In this document: one piece after another, positions 16,819-26,295 of the stretch
How positions within the stretch are numbered: position 1 is the stretch's first letter
Layout: each line of letters starts with the position of its first letter
NCBI GenBank assembly: GCA_964485095.1
Contig: CAZAIB010000011.1
Location: 1 to 64,000 of the forward strand
Source: CAYNWT01 sp964485095
GTDB lineage: Bacteria; Planctomycetota; Planctomycetia; Planctomycetales; Planctomycetaceae
Length of the DNA: 64,000 bases
Direction: 5' to 3'
Translations under genes and position numbers: made by a program
Notes under the pieces: generated by a model
The model's database searches: none
Seen by the model: only the letters and a program-made list of their open reading frames with translations
What the model was told of the DNA's origin: nothing

Positions 16819-18333
16819 ATGGACGAGGGCACTTCCGAACCAAGAAAACCCGGCGATCAATCGGCAGCGGGATCGCAGACGGAAGCCGAACGTCGGGAGC
16901 TCTTCCTGGACTTGTTCGACCAGCAGGCGGATGAGGGCAAGGAACAGGAAGATACACCTGAACCCAACGAGTCTGCGTCAGAAGCCCGCGTGGTAACAGC
17001 GGAGGAGAGTTCAGCACAGAACGGTTCGGACGGCGTTCCGGACATTGCGGCCCCGCGGAGTCCGCAGACACTTGGTCAGTGCGGCCTGACCCTGATGCAG
17101 GTCAGTGAACTTGCTTTGAAAGAGATCTACCTGCACGGAAGCCTGCTGGGTGTGGATATCGCTCGACATATCAGGCTTCCGTTCCCGATCGTCGACGAAG
17201 CGCTGCGGATCCTCAAAAGTCAGAAGGCGATTGAGGTTTCGTCCGGCGATGTCATTGGCTCGGCATCTTACTGCTTCAATCTGACAGACTTGGGGACGCG
17301 ACGATCGCGCGAAGCGTTCGAAAAATGCCGGTACGTCGGACCCGCTCCGGTAAGCTTGGAACAGTACAGTAAACAGTGCCTTCTCCAGACCGTCTCCACG
17401 ATCGATTGTTCGCCATCCGCACTTCGACAGGCGATGGAAAACATGATTGTCCGCGACGGAATGCTGGCAGAACTCGGGCCAGCCGTGTGCAGCGGAAAGT
17501 CCATCTTTATCTACGGCCCGCCAGGTAACGGCAAGACCATCGTCGCGAAGGCACTGGGACGGTTTCTGAACGAATTCGGCGGCGACATTTATGTGCCGTA
17601 CGCCATTCAAACGGAAAACGCTGTGGTCACCCTGCTGGACCCAACCATCCATCAGACAACGGACGACACTGAAGTGTTCTCTACTGACGGCCACAGCGAG
17701 GACATCATCAACGAGACGATTGATCGGCGCTGGCGCCGCGTTCGACGCCCCGTTGTTACGACCGGGGGTGAGCTTACTCTTGAAATGCTGGATTTGAAGT
17801 ACAGCAAAACCAGCAACTTCTACACGGCTCCACTGCACATCAAAGCCAACGGCGGTGTGTTCCTTATCGATGACTTCGGGCGACAGCTAGTCAGTCCTCG
17901 CGACTTGCTAAACCGGTGGATTCTACCGCTTGAAGAACGCGCTGACTTTCTGACACTCGCGACCGGCAAGAAGATCGAAGTGCCGTTCGAACAGCTGACA
18001 ATCTTCTCCACAAACATCGATCCGCTGGAATTGGTCGACGAAGCGTTCCTGCGACGCATCCGTCACAAGATCCGTATCGATTCTCCATCACGGGGCGTTT
18101 ACACCGAAATCTTCCGGATGACGTGTGAATCGATGGGTTTCGAGTACGACGAACCGACCGTGGATTATCTCTTCGATAACTTCTACAACCGGGGTAAACC
18201 TCCCAGGTCGAGCGACCCGCGAGATTTACTGGAGATTCTGGAATCCATTTGTCGATTTAAGGGACAGCCGGTCACCGTATGTCCTGAACTCATCGCCGAA
18301 GCAACCGAACGGTTCTTCTGCGACATGGAATAA
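16819..18333 (+). CDS. AAA-family ATPase with N-terminal winged-helix-like region
   Basis: A 504-residue ATPase. The open frame continues upstream to 16582 inside the lipoprotein gene, but Met 16819 (MDEGTSEPR) is the natural start after the intergenic hairpin. Residues 1-75 are acidic and probably disordered. Residues ~85-165 look like a helical/winged-helix module (LTLMQVSELALKEIYLHG; AEVLRILKSQ-type helices). The AAA core has Walker A GPPGNGKT at 233-240, Walker B VFLIDDFG with D351/D352, and a sensor-1-like FSTNIDP. An arginine-finger-like RRIRHKI follows. The substrate is unknown. It is the middle gene of a lipoprotein / ATPase / TPR lipoprotein set; in planctomycetes such sets may serve envelope or pilus assembly (inference). 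Confidence 0.85.
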   Translation: MDEGTSEPRKPGDQSAAGSQTEAERRELFLDLFDQQADEGKEQEDTPEPNESASEARVVTAEESSAQNGSDGVPDIAAPRSPQTLGQCGLTLMQVSELALKEIYLHGSLLGVDIARHIRLPFPIVDEALRILKSQKAIEVSSGDVIGSASYCFNLTDLGTRRSREAFEKCRYVGPAPVSLEQYSKQCLLQTVSTIDCSPSALRQAMENMIVRDGMLAELGPAVCSGKSIFIYGPPGNGKTIVAKALGRFLNEFGGDIYVPYAIQTENAVVTLLDPTIHQTTDDTEVFSTDGHSEDIINETIDRRWRRVRRPVVTTGGELTLEMLDLKYSKTSNFYTAPLHIKANGGVFLIDDFGRQLVSPRDLLNRWILPLEERADFLTLATGKKIEVPFEQLTIFSTNIDPLELVDEAFLRRIRHKIRIDSPSRGVYTEIFRMTCESMGFEYDEPTVDYLFDNFYNRGKPPRSSDPRDLLEILESICRFKGQPVTVCPELIAEATERFFCDME

Positions 18334-18386
18334 GACAGACGGGGACCTCCCGAGTCTTGAGTTCAACGCACATGGAGGTGCGCCCG

Positions 18387-19286
18387 ATGATCCGATTCAG
18401 TAGCGTAATGGTTCTGGCGTGTGGAGTTGGAGTTCTCACAGGGTGCCAATCCGAACGGTTCGCCCGAAACGATGCTGCTGCGGGCAGCAGCGCGTCCGGA
18501 ATCGTGCAAGCTGCCGCTCAGCAGCTGGATCCTCGGGTTACCAGCCGCGAAGGTGGTAGCTGGTTCAAAAAGCCCAGCGCTCAACCGATCTCTAAAGAGT
18601 ACGTAGACGCGAAGGCTAATTTGAAGAACCCGGAAAAACTGATGACTGCCATGGCGCAGTATCAGGAAGCGGTCTCCGAGGTACAGAAGAATCCGCAGGC
18701 AATGGAAATTGCTCGGCAGACTTACACAACACTTCTGACCGATAACCCCAACAGCCTGGACGCCATGCTGGGTCTGGCCCGCGTTGACTACAAAGCCGAC
18801 CGCATTCAAGACGCCGAACGAATGTATCAGACAGTCGCGGCAAAGTTCCCGGCAGACGGGAAAGCGTTGGCTGCTGTTGCTGAGTTCTACAACGAAACAG
18901 ATCGGCCGAAGCAGGCGTTCGAACTGCTTCCCGCAGCGATACAGCGAGATCCTGAGAACCGAGATCTGCGACATCAAATGGGAGTCGCATTGGTCAAGAG
19001 TGGTCGCGCAGCCGAAGCGGTTGAACACTTCACCAAGGTCGAGGGTCAGGCATCAGCGTACGCCACGATCGGTCAGCTGCTAGCCGAGAAAAAAGACTTC
19101 GCCGGTGCCCAGGACTATCTAAGCCGCGCGATGAAACGGAACCCGGACCTGCCGGGTGTGAAAACCGCACTGGCCCAACTGGGTTCAATGGGCAACATCC
19201 GACAGGCTGGTGCAAACGCACTTCAGAACGCACAAAGCCAGGTTCGTCGCGTCGCGGGTACCTCACTGGCTGGCAGCATCGAATAG
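18387..19286 (+). CDS. TPR-repeat lipoprotein (TadD-like)
   Basis: A 299-residue periplasmic lipoprotein. The start at 18387 is preferred over 18357 because GGAGG lies 10 nt upstream and it begins a proper signal peptide ending VLTGC (Cys20). At least four tetratricopeptide repeats run from about residue 85 to 275 (NSLDAMLGLARVDYKADR; DGKALAAVAEFYNETDR; NRDLRHQMGVALVKSGR; AQDYLSRAMKRNPD). TPR lipoproteins of this kind act as assembly scaffolds, for example TadD or PilF-type proteins that help secretin assembly. It follows the AAA ATPase by 53 nt, so probably the same transcript. Confidence 0.8.
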   Translation: MIRFSSVMVLACGVGVLTGCQSERFARNDAAAGSSASGIVQAAAQQLDPRVTSREGGSWFKKPSAQPISKEYVDAKANLKNPEKLMTAMAQYQEAVSEVQKNPQAMEIARQTYTTLLTDNPNSLDAMLGLARVDYKADRIQDAERMYQTVAAKFPADGKALAAVAEFYNETDRPKQAFELLPAAIQRDPENRDLRHQMGVALVKSGRAAEAVEHFTKVEGQASAYATIGQLLAEKKDFAGAQDYLSRAMKRNPDLPGVKTALAQLGSMGNIRQAGANALQNAQSQVRRVAGTSLAGSIE

Positions 19287-19304
19287 GCCAGTTGAGTCCA
19301 TCGG

Positions 19305-19334
19305 CGGGTTTCGGAAACTATCTTCTGAAACCCG
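19305..19334. repeat. Intergenic inverted repeat before the histidine kinase
   Basis: Perfect 8-bp arms CGGGTTTC (19305-19312) and GAAACCCG (19327-19334) with a 14-nt loop, 18 nt after the TPR gene stop. There is no T-run. Possible transcript-processing hairpin or weak terminator. Confidence 0.35.
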
Positions 19335-19398
19335 GTTCACACTTCCGGCCACACGCCCGATTAGATCACAATCGGGTTCGCACTCTGTGGACGAAGTG

Positions 19399-20559
19399 AT
19401 GTCACGCTTTCTGTGTATAACCTGTCTCCTCCTCAACGCCACTGCGGTCGCGTTCGGAATCAACGTCCAGCAGGCAGGTGACGCCCGCATTGTCGAGGCA
19501 AAACAACCCCGGCAGACACCGGGGCTGGCGGAACGCGCGGATCGGCTGAGAGCGGAAAACTTACGGCTCACAGAACAACACGATCTCGAACTGGCCCGGA
19601 AGCAACGGTACCAGGGACTGACACTGGCGGGCCTGTTATTAGTCAGCGTTCTTTCCGTTGGACTGTACCTCAGCCACCGCCGACTGCGCCGCGCCAATCT
19701 GCAACTTGAGGAACAGGTCGAATCGAACGATCGCAGCCAGCAGCATCAGGACGAACTCACCGCCCGGTTGGCTCAAGCCGACCGCATGGAAAGCCTCGGC
19801 TCACTGGCCGGCGGCATCGCGCACGACTTCAACAATCTGCTGGTCGGTGTTGTCTGCAACGCTGAAGTCCTGCAGATGTTTCACGAACAAACGCCGGAGA
19901 GTCAGAAGTGCCTGGACGGAATTCTTAAGGCAGCCGAAACGGCATCCGGTCTAAGCCGGAAAATGCTGGCCTATGCGGGACGTCAACTGTCTGAGAAACG
20001 GCCTCTCGATCTCAATCAGATTGTGGAACCAATCGTCTCCCTGGTCCAGTCGGGACTCATGCACGCAGACATCAGGTTCACTCCTTCCAGTGAACCGGCC
20101 ATCGCCAACGTCGATAGTACTCAGGTTGAACAGATCGTGCTGAACCTGGTTCACAACGCCAACGAAGCGATGGGCGACACAGAAGGCGTGGTCCAGGTTT
20201 CGATTACGGAAGAACACATCCAGGACTCCACCAGCGACCCGTACCTCTTGGGCAAGGCTGTCCCCAGCGGTAACTACGTCGCCATTGAAGTTCGCGACAA
20301 CGGGCCCGGAATCGAAGCAGCAGACATCCCCCGTATGTTCGAACCGCTCCAGTCTTCACACCCCGAACGCGGCCGCGGGCTGGGACTGGCTGTCGTCTAT
20401 GGACACGTCAATCGGCATGACGGCCTGATTCGAGTTCGAAGTCAGGTCGGTAACGGCACAACCATTCGTATCCTCCTGCCGCGGTCAGAACACACCGCCA
20501 CGGCGGACGAGCCTACTTCGACGGCAACGTCGTTACCGAAATCACCTTCGGGTCCTTAG
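19399..20559 (+). CDS. Sensor histidine kinase, membrane-anchored, no sensor domain
   Basis: A 386-residue kinase. The open frame starts at 19210, but Met 19399 gives a signal peptide (MSRFLCITCLLL) and is preferred. A short coiled-coil periplasmic part (about 35-65, RADRLRAENLRL) and one transmembrane helix (about 73-92) precede the H-box GGIAHDFNNLL with phospho-acceptor H142. The ATP-binding part shows the N-box (LNLVHNANEAMGD), G1 (DNGPGIE) and G2 (GRGLGLAVVYGH) motifs. The H-box type is that of hybrid-like kinases, but no receiver domain or adjacent response regulator is present. The tail overlaps the convergent gene 20513-22063 by 47 nt. Confidence 0.9.
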   Translation: MSRFLCITCLLLNATAVAFGINVQQAGDARIVEAKQPRQTPGLAERADRLRAENLRLTEQHDLELARKQRYQGLTLAGLLLVSVLSVGLYLSHRRLRRANLQLEEQVESNDRSQQHQDELTARLAQADRMESLGSLAGGIAHDFNNLLVGVVCNAEVLQMFHEQTPESQKCLDGILKAAETASGLSRKMLAYAGRQLSEKRPLDLNQIVEPIVSLVQSGLMHADIRFTPSSEPAIANVDSTQVEQIVLNLVHNANEAMGDTEGVVQVSITEEHIQDSTSDPYLLGKAVPSGNYVAIEVRDNGPGIEAADIPRMFEPLQSSHPERGRGLGLAVVYGHVNRHDGLIRVRSQVGNGTTIRILLPRSEHTATADEPTSTATSLPKSPSGP

Positions 20560-22063
20560 TCTTCGCGTCACTGACTCGGCGTTCGAACACAACCGAAACC
20601 CGACTTGATGATGCATCAATAAACGACCACACAATTTGCACGCGCCGCTGGCTTGCGAACCGGCTCACTCTGTCAGGTTCACCCAACGTCTTGCGAACCT
20701 GATCGACCGTCATACCTTTGATGACTCGACCTTCCCGCAGTGCCTGATCCATTTGGTTTTCCGGCAGTGCATCAACTTGTTCTTTTGAGAGCCACGCGTC
20801 CTTGCCACGATAGAGATCGTACCGCTTCAGACGTTCTTCAATCTCGGCCTTCTCTGAACTCTCCTGCCACGCCTGCTTCAGCAATCGGATGGCTTTGTTC
20901 TTATCACCAAGCAGCGCGTCGTATTCGTTGGCAGCCTGAACCAGACCGGCCGGACCACGCGTGACCAGTCGCTTTTCTGATGAAATGACCCAGCGTCGTT
21001 TCGTGTCGTCAGCGAGCTTCCGCTGATTGGTGCGTTCCAACTGATCCACCAAATCAAGCATCTCTGACCGCGTCATCGACTCCACACTACGAATCCGAAA
21101 CTGAAGTTCAGCCGCGTCGTACTCAGCCGCCAGTTCGGCTTCTTCCGGAATTCGACTGCGGAGTTCTTTGGCGATCAGACGGCCATTGCTGCCATCCGCT
21201 TTTGCATTCGCAAGCAGCAGCGGCTTCAGAACTTCGCGGTAGAAGTAGCGGTGCAGCAGTAGTTGGTTAGACAGCGTTGCGGAATCGTAGGTCTTCTTGG
21301 CATTCTTTTTGTACTCGCGGACAAGGTTTGGATTGGCGAGTCGAATTGGCTGTTTGCAACGTGGGAGTTCCTTCTCCAGAACCTTGAGAAACTCCTGCCG
21401 TTCTTTCGTTGAGATTTTTCGATCCAACGTCAGCGCTTGCCACTGCCATAACAACGACTCGTGAACCATCTGAGCCCGCAGCGACGTTTCCAGACCGAGT
21501 TTTTCGACGCGATCTGCCAGGGCTCGCAACGACTTTCCGTCACCCTTCTTTATCGCTCTGCGTTCGATCTGAAACGCCGCAACCACCATCGATTGGCTTT
21601 CATTAAGCAGTTCGACGTCGTCGTAGAACGCCGCTCGCTTCTCCGCCCAGGCAGCCAGGCCGTACCACGCCTTCGCGTCGTTCAACGGCAACGCCTTGCG
21701 ATCTCTGGTCAGCCGATCCAAATCGGTCCCAGCATCAGCAATCCGCTGAACCACAAAGTCGATCTTGTTGTCGCGGTTCCGCAGGTAACCGATCACTTCG
21801 ACATTGCGACCGCTCTTCAGCTTCGGCAGACGCACACCTTCTTCAACGCGGAACACCAGGTCGCTGTTAAGTAGCCGTAATAAACGCCCCGCGCGACCGG
21901 CGAACCGGCCTTCAAGGCTCACTCGCCTTTCATCGCCCGCCATGATCTTCCACTGATCTTTTATGGCGTTCAGCTGCTGGACGTGAATCACATCAGCCGC
22001 GTGAATGGACGCCGGCAAACCGTTGGACAGCATCGCGAGCAACAACAAGAGACCGGTTCTCAT
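20513..22063 (-). CDS. Secreted protein with C-terminal SmpA/BamE-like domain
   Basis: A 516-residue periplasmic protein with a signal peptide (MRTGLLLLLAMLSNGLPASIHA). Residues ~40-110 resemble an SH3/OB-like beta domain. A long helical region (about 115-420) is rich in Arg, Glu and Leu and contains TPR-like stretches. The C-terminal part, GMTVDQVRKTLGEPDRV with following beta strands, matches the SmpA/OmlA (BamE) pattern: helix-turn GxxxxxVxxxxGxP, then short strands. This suggests a peptidoglycan- or outer-membrane-associated role. It overlaps the upstream gene by 4 nt (ATGA), so the two are translationally coupled. Confidence 0.6.
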   Translation of the reverse strand: MRTGLLLLLAMLSNGLPASIHAADVIHVQQLNAIKDQWKIMAGDERRVSLEGRFAGRAGRLLRLLNSDLVFRVEEGVRLPKLKSGRNVEVIGYLRNRDNKIDFVVQRIADAGTDLDRLTRDRKALPLNDAKAWYGLAAWAEKRAAFYDDVELLNESQSMVVAAFQIERRAIKKGDGKSLRALADRVEKLGLETSLRAQMVHESLLWQWQALTLDRKISTKERQEFLKVLEKELPRCKQPIRLANPNLVREYKKNAKKTYDSATLSNQLLLHRYFYREVLKPLLLANAKADGSNGRLIAKELRSRIPEEAELAAEYDAAELQFRIRSVESMTRSEMLDLVDQLERTNQRKLADDTKRRWVISSEKRLVTRGPAGLVQAANEYDALLGDKNKAIRLLKQAWQESSEKAEIEERLKRYDLYRGKDAWLSKEQVDALPENQMDQALREGRVIKGMTVDQVRKTLGEPDRVSRFASQRRVQIVWSFIDASSSRVSVVFERRVSDAKTKDPKVISVTTLPSK

Positions 22064-23331
22064 TTCGATACTCCCAACGATGATGCTTGTTCCGCCAAGT
22101 GTTCTGGCAACTCTGACTCAGAGAAGCCCAGTGCATCGTATGTCATCTGATTCGCCCACAGCCGAACAGAATCGCTCGCGAACTGAATAACCAGACGGTT
22201 CGGTTCTCCTTTTTTCTTCTTCAGCTCGCAGGATTCGATCCTCGCTGCGAACGCAATCGGCATGCCCGCTTTCTTCAAACCCAACCGGCTGAATTCTTCG
22301 GTGACAACGGTCGCTTCAACAAGCACGCCGTTGACCAACAACGGCATCTCAACCGCATACCGAATGCCGTCTTCCGTTGAACGCTTCGGGGTGACGTGCG
22401 TATCAAGAACAAGCCAGCGATCACCAAGCTGCGTTGTCAGCACGCTGGTCATGTTATCCTCCGACGCCACAGTGGCCGCATTCAAGGCTTCATAAACGGA
22501 CGTCACCGCTAGGTTGTTCAAGACATTGGTTTCCAGCGCGAGGCGCCGGACTTTGTTGGCGGACGTATCCTGCCGGTCAATCAAATCGGCAGCCTGCGCG
22601 GCTTCAACAAGCAGCGGTTCTGCCGCGGCGAAGTCCTTTTCCTCCAGGAGCGTCATCGCTTTCTTTCGCGCGGTGTCGAACCGCAGGCGGCCGCTTTCGA
22701 CATTGCGACTATGAATCTGCCATGCCGCGGTCGCGATAATGATTGCAATCACAGATGCCACAACCAGTCGGAACGGAGAGAACACCCGCCGCAGTCGCTG
22801 CCGAATCGGTTCGCGCGCGGTCAGTGGGTTCTCGTCGCGAGCCTTCCTGGCTTTCGCTTTCTCGTTGGCCTTCTTCTTTTTAAGTTGCGCCTTTCGCTTT
22901 TCGCGTTCTTCGGCAAGCTGCCGGCGTTCCAGTTCCTCTTGTTGTCCTTTGCGAGTGAGCGACTTCGATTCGTTGACCAGCCCACCCAGCAGATCTCCTT
23001 CAGCGACAGGTGGTTCAGGCGCGGGTTCGTTGGCCGATCGTGTTGGTTCGTCGGCAGCGGCTTCTGCCAATGCCAGCTCATCCGCTTCCGGCTCAGGTTC
23101 CGGTTCGGGAACCAACTTTGGCTCCGGGGGTGGCGGGCCCGGATAGACGTTTGCGGGAAGCACGAACAATGGTTCACCGCATTGTTTGCAAATGACCTGC
23201 TGATAACGCGATATCCGCAGCCCAATTGTGCGTTCACCACAACGACACAGTACTTCGTACTGCTGTGGCAGGGACGACCGCTTCTTCGACTTCTTGCGTC
23301 GGGGGTCAATTCGAGAGAGCCAACGGGCCAT
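22060..23331 (-). CDS. Membrane protein with N-terminal zinc ribbon
   Basis: A 423-residue protein. The N-terminus carries a zinc-ribbon-like set of cysteines (C29, C31, C48, C51 in CRC and CKQC). A Pro/Glu-rich stretch (about 65-120), a highly charged coiled coil (about 120-180) and one transmembrane helix (about 188-206) follow. The C-terminal ~200 residues form an unrecognised soluble domain, presumably outside the cytoplasm. Its stop overlaps the start of the SmpA-like gene. The architecture (cytoplasmic Zn ribbon, linker, single span, external domain) suggests a sensor or anchoring protein, without a known family. Confidence 0.65.
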   Translation of the reverse strand: MARWLSRIDPRRKKSKKRSSLPQQYEVLCRCGERTIGLRISRYQQVICKQCGEPLFVLPANVYPGPPPPEPKLVPEPEPEPEADELALAEAAADEPTRSANEPAPEPPVAEGDLLGGLVNESKSLTRKGQQEELERRQLAEEREKRKAQLKKKKANEKAKARKARDENPLTAREPIRQRLRRVFSPFRLVVASVIAIIIATAAWQIHSRNVESGRLRFDTARKKAMTLLEEKDFAAAEPLLVEAAQAADLIDRQDTSANKVRRLALETNVLNNLAVTSVYEALNAATVASEDNMTSVLTTQLGDRWLVLDTHVTPKRSTEDGIRYAVEMPLLVNGVLVEATVVTEEFSRLGLKKAGMPIAFAARIESCELKKKKGEPNRLVIQFASDSVRLWANQMTYDALGFSESELPEHLAEQASSLGVSK

Positions 23332-23374
23332 GCAAATCAGTCGCGATCAGGAAAGCTTCAGCGGAAGTACAATT

Positions 23375-23605
23375 CTATACGATGGAAGCCGCCGATTGGA
23401 TCAGCTCATCACGAATTGAACCGGATACGGTCAAGCGCGTTGCGGACGGTAGGGGCAACAGATAATACTGAGGATGGGTGAAGTCGGCGCAAATGTCTAA
23501 AGGAGCAATGATTTCACCGAAACCCAGCCATCGCTGCATGGTTTGAAACAGATTCGGGCGAATCTTAGCCTGAATCTCGGCGAACGCTGGGGGAACAGTA
23601 TTCAT
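23375..23605 (-). CDS. Possible small protein of 76 residues
   Basis: An open frame in the 318-nt gap before the TPR-peptidase gene. It reads as plausible protein (IRPNLFQTMQRWLGFGEIIAPLD; HPQYYLLPLPSA) and its codons resemble those of the neighbours. It would end 43 nt before the start of the zinc-ribbon gene on the same strand. No strong ribosome binding site is seen; a TTG one codon earlier is an alternative start. No family recognised. If it is not a gene, this stretch is the divergent promoter region for 22060-23331 and 23650-26295. Confidence 0.35.
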   Translation of the reverse strand: MNTVPPAFAEIQAKIRPNLFQTMQRWLGFGEIIAPLDICADFTHPQYYLLPLPSATRLTVSGSIRDELIQSAASIV

Positions 23606-23649
23606 CAACGCTAACAGATGAATATGCGCCGGACTCTGAAAGGAACGGA

Positions 23650-26295
23650 ATGGCCAAACGCAGCCACTGCTTACTCAAGGCTTGCGCTTCCGTTGTGCTG
23701 CTGTCCTGCTTCCTGGTCAGCCACCCGGTTCCCGCTTCCGCTCAGGATGACAAACCAGAAGCGCCGTCCATAGTTGACTCACCCAAACGGCTCGACCTCA
23801 AAGGTCTGCGTGAACTTCTTAACACAGGCAAGTACGACGAATGTATCACCGCCGCCGGCGCACAGGCTGGCAAGGTCTACGGTGAAGGTTACTACATCGT
23901 CAAAGCGCAAGCGGAATTCGCACGCGGCAAGTACACCGAAGCTACCGCAACTATCGACGCCGGTATTAAGAAGTACTCGTGGAGCATCGGTCTGCGATGG
24001 CTGGGCTACGACGCCTTCCTTCACGCAGGCAACAACGCTCGCGCAGCGGACATGATCAAAGAGATTGACCGTCTGTTCGAAACGCAGCAGTGGCGATACG
24101 CTGATGCCGAAGACCTGGTGACCCTGGGCAACGTGGCTCTTCTTGTTGGAGCCGACCCGCGCATCATCCTGGAGAACTTCTTTGATCGAGCCAAGAAGAA
24201 CGCGCCGAACGAACCCGACGGCTACATCGCCGCCGGTGAGATGGCTCTCGACAAGAACGACAAACAACTGGCCGCCGAACTATTCACCGCCGCTGCCAAA
24301 CGGTTCCCCGAGAACGTCGAAGTCCTGTTCGGACTCGCGCGATCGCTGACGGAATCGAACGCGACACGCAGTGGCGAGCTATTCAGTCAAATTCTGAAGC
24401 TTAACCCAAAGCATGTACCAACCATTCTGCTGCAAACGGATCGACTGATCAGTTCAGAACAATTCGAACCCGCCGAAAAGAACATCCAGATCGCACTGAA
24501 GGTTAATCCACAATCACCCAAAGCCTGGGCGCTTCGCGCGGTGATTGCCCACCTGAAAAGCGACTACAAACGTGAAAAGGAATGTCGCGAAAAGGGCCTG
24601 GGTGCGTGGAAAGACAATCCGTCCGTCGATCATTGGATCGGAGCCAAACTTTCGCGAGCGTACCGGTTCAAAGAAGGCGCGGCTTATCAGCGACAGGCGT
24701 TGAAGTTCGATTCCAATTTTCTTCCCGCACAAATTCAGCTTAGCCAGGATCTGCTGCGACTGGGGCAGGAAGAAGCTGGCTGGAAACTGGCCGAAGCGGC
24801 TCATGAAGCCGACGGCTACGACACAACAACATTCAACCTGTTGAACCTTCGCGACCACATGGCGAAGTTCCGCACCATCGAAAACGATCACTTCATCTTG
24901 CGCATGTCGGCTCGCGAAGCCGGCATTTATGGCGATCGAGTCATCCGACTTCTGGAACGCGCTCGCACGAAGCTGACCGAAAAATACGAAATCGATTTAC
25001 GTGACAAGATCACCGTTGAGATCTTCCCGACTGAAAACGACTTTGCGGTTCGAACCTTTGGTGTTCCTGCCGTTTCAGGTTTCCTGGGCGTGTGCTTTGG
25101 CAAAGTGATTACCGCCAATAGCCCCGCATCACAGCTGGATAGCCCCAACAACTGGGAAGCTGTGTTGTGGCACGAGTTCTGTCACGTCGTCACCCTGTCG
25201 ATGACCAAGAACAAGATGCCGCGATGGCTAAGCGAAGGCATCTCCGTCTTCGAAGAAACCAAAGAAAACCCCACGTGGGGCATGGCCATGCTGCCACAGT
25301 ACCGCGAGTGGATACTTGATGGCCAAATGCAAAAGGTCGCCGAGCTTTCCAAAGCGTTCATTAATGCTCCATCGCCAATGCACGTGCAGTTCGCGTACTT
25401 CCAGTCGTCACTGGTTGTGGAATACATCGTTCAGGAACACGGCATCGAAGCGATCAAGGAAATCCTGGGCGACCTTGGCAACGGCGTCCTTATCAACGAA
25501 GCGCTGAACCGCCGCACCAGCGGAATAGACGACCTTGAAGAAGGCTTCGTCAAGTTCGCAACAAAACGCGCCAACGAATTGGCTCCGACTGTCGATTGGG
25601 ACGCACCTGAGACCGAAGTTCTGCGGAACCCGGCTCAACTGGCAAGCTTCGTCAAAGAGAATCCAAACAACTACATCGGTCTCAGAGCCGGCGCGGCGAT
25701 GCTGATTGAGGCGAAGCAGTGGAACGAAGCCGAAGAGGCACTAAAGCACCTGCTTGAGATTTATCCCAACGACGTCAGCGGTTCCAACGCACACGAGTTG
25801 CTGGCTTTCGTCTACCGCGAACAAGACAAGACGGAACTCGAACAACAAACGCTTGAAAACTACGTTGGCATCGCGGCCGACGCGGTCAGCAGCTACGAAC
25901 GCCTTATCGAACTCTATTCCGAACAGAAGAATTTCGACGGCGTCATGGCGACCACCGAAAAACTGTTCGCAGTAAACCCACTGATGAAGGCTCCATGGAA
26001 ACTAAGAGCCCAGGCGGCTGCGGTCGTGAAACAACCCGACAAAGCCATTGAAGCCTGGCGAGCATTAATCGTTCTGGGGCCCGAAGATCCGGCGCTCGCC
26101 CACTACAGCCTGGCCACACATTTGTTTGACAAACAAGACCCGGCTGCCAAACGCCATGTCCTACAAGCTCTGGAAGAAGCACCCCGTTATCGCGACGCAC
26201 ACAAGCTGCTGCTGAAAATCATTTCCGGCAAGCAAACTACTGAGCCCGCTGGTTTGCCGGCGAGGTCAGAAGAACCAAAACAGGGAGGGCAATGA
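23650..26295 (+). CDS. TPR protein with gluzincin (peptidase MA-like) domain
   Basis: An 881-residue exported protein: signal peptide cleaved around residue 31 (VPASAQ). TPR-like helical repeats run from ~45 to ~400. A peptidase MA-like domain has the zinc motif HEFCH at 508-512 and the third-ligand Glu at 529 in WLSEGISVFEE, which fits the gluzincin spacing. Further TPR repeats fill ~650-860. All three zinc ligands and the catalytic Glu are present, so it may be an active metallopeptidase acting in the periplasm. It is the first gene of the long operon; its stop overlaps the DUF4159 start by 4 nt. Confidence 0.85.
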   Translation: MAKRSHCLLKACASVVLLSCFLVSHPVPASAQDDKPEAPSIVDSPKRLDLKGLRELLNTGKYDECITAAGAQAGKVYGEGYYIVKAQAEFARGKYTEATATIDAGIKKYSWSIGLRWLGYDAFLHAGNNARAADMIKEIDRLFETQQWRYADAEDLVTLGNVALLVGADPRIILENFFDRAKKNAPNEPDGYIAAGEMALDKNDKQLAAELFTAAAKRFPENVEVLFGLARSLTESNATRSGELFSQILKLNPKHVPTILLQTDRLISSEQFEPAEKNIQIALKVNPQSPKAWALRAVIAHLKSDYKREKECREKGLGAWKDNPSVDHWIGAKLSRAYRFKEGAAYQRQALKFDSNFLPAQIQLSQDLLRLGQEEAGWKLAEAAHEADGYDTTTFNLLNLRDHMAKFRTIENDHFILRMSAREAGIYGDRVIRLLERARTKLTEKYEIDLRDKITVEIFPTENDFAVRTFGVPAVSGFLGVCFGKVITANSPASQLDSPNNWEAVLWHEFCHVVTLSMTKNKMPRWLSEGISVFEETKENPTWGMAMLPQYREWILDGQMQKVAELSKAFINAPSPMHVQFAYFQSSLVVEYIVQEHGIEAIKEILGDLGNGVLINEALNRRTSGIDDLEEGFVKFATKRANELAPTVDWDAPETEVLRNPAQLASFVKENPNNYIGLRAGAAMLIEAKQWNEAEEALKHLLEIYPNDVSGSNAHELLAFVYREQDKTELEQQTLENYVGIAADAVSSYERLIELYSEQKNFDGVMATTEKLFAVNPLMKAPWKLRAQAAAVVKQPDKAIEAWRALIVLGPEDPALAHYSLATHLFDKQDPAAKRHVLQALEEAPRYRDAHKLLLKIISGKQTTEPAGLPARSEEPKQGGQ

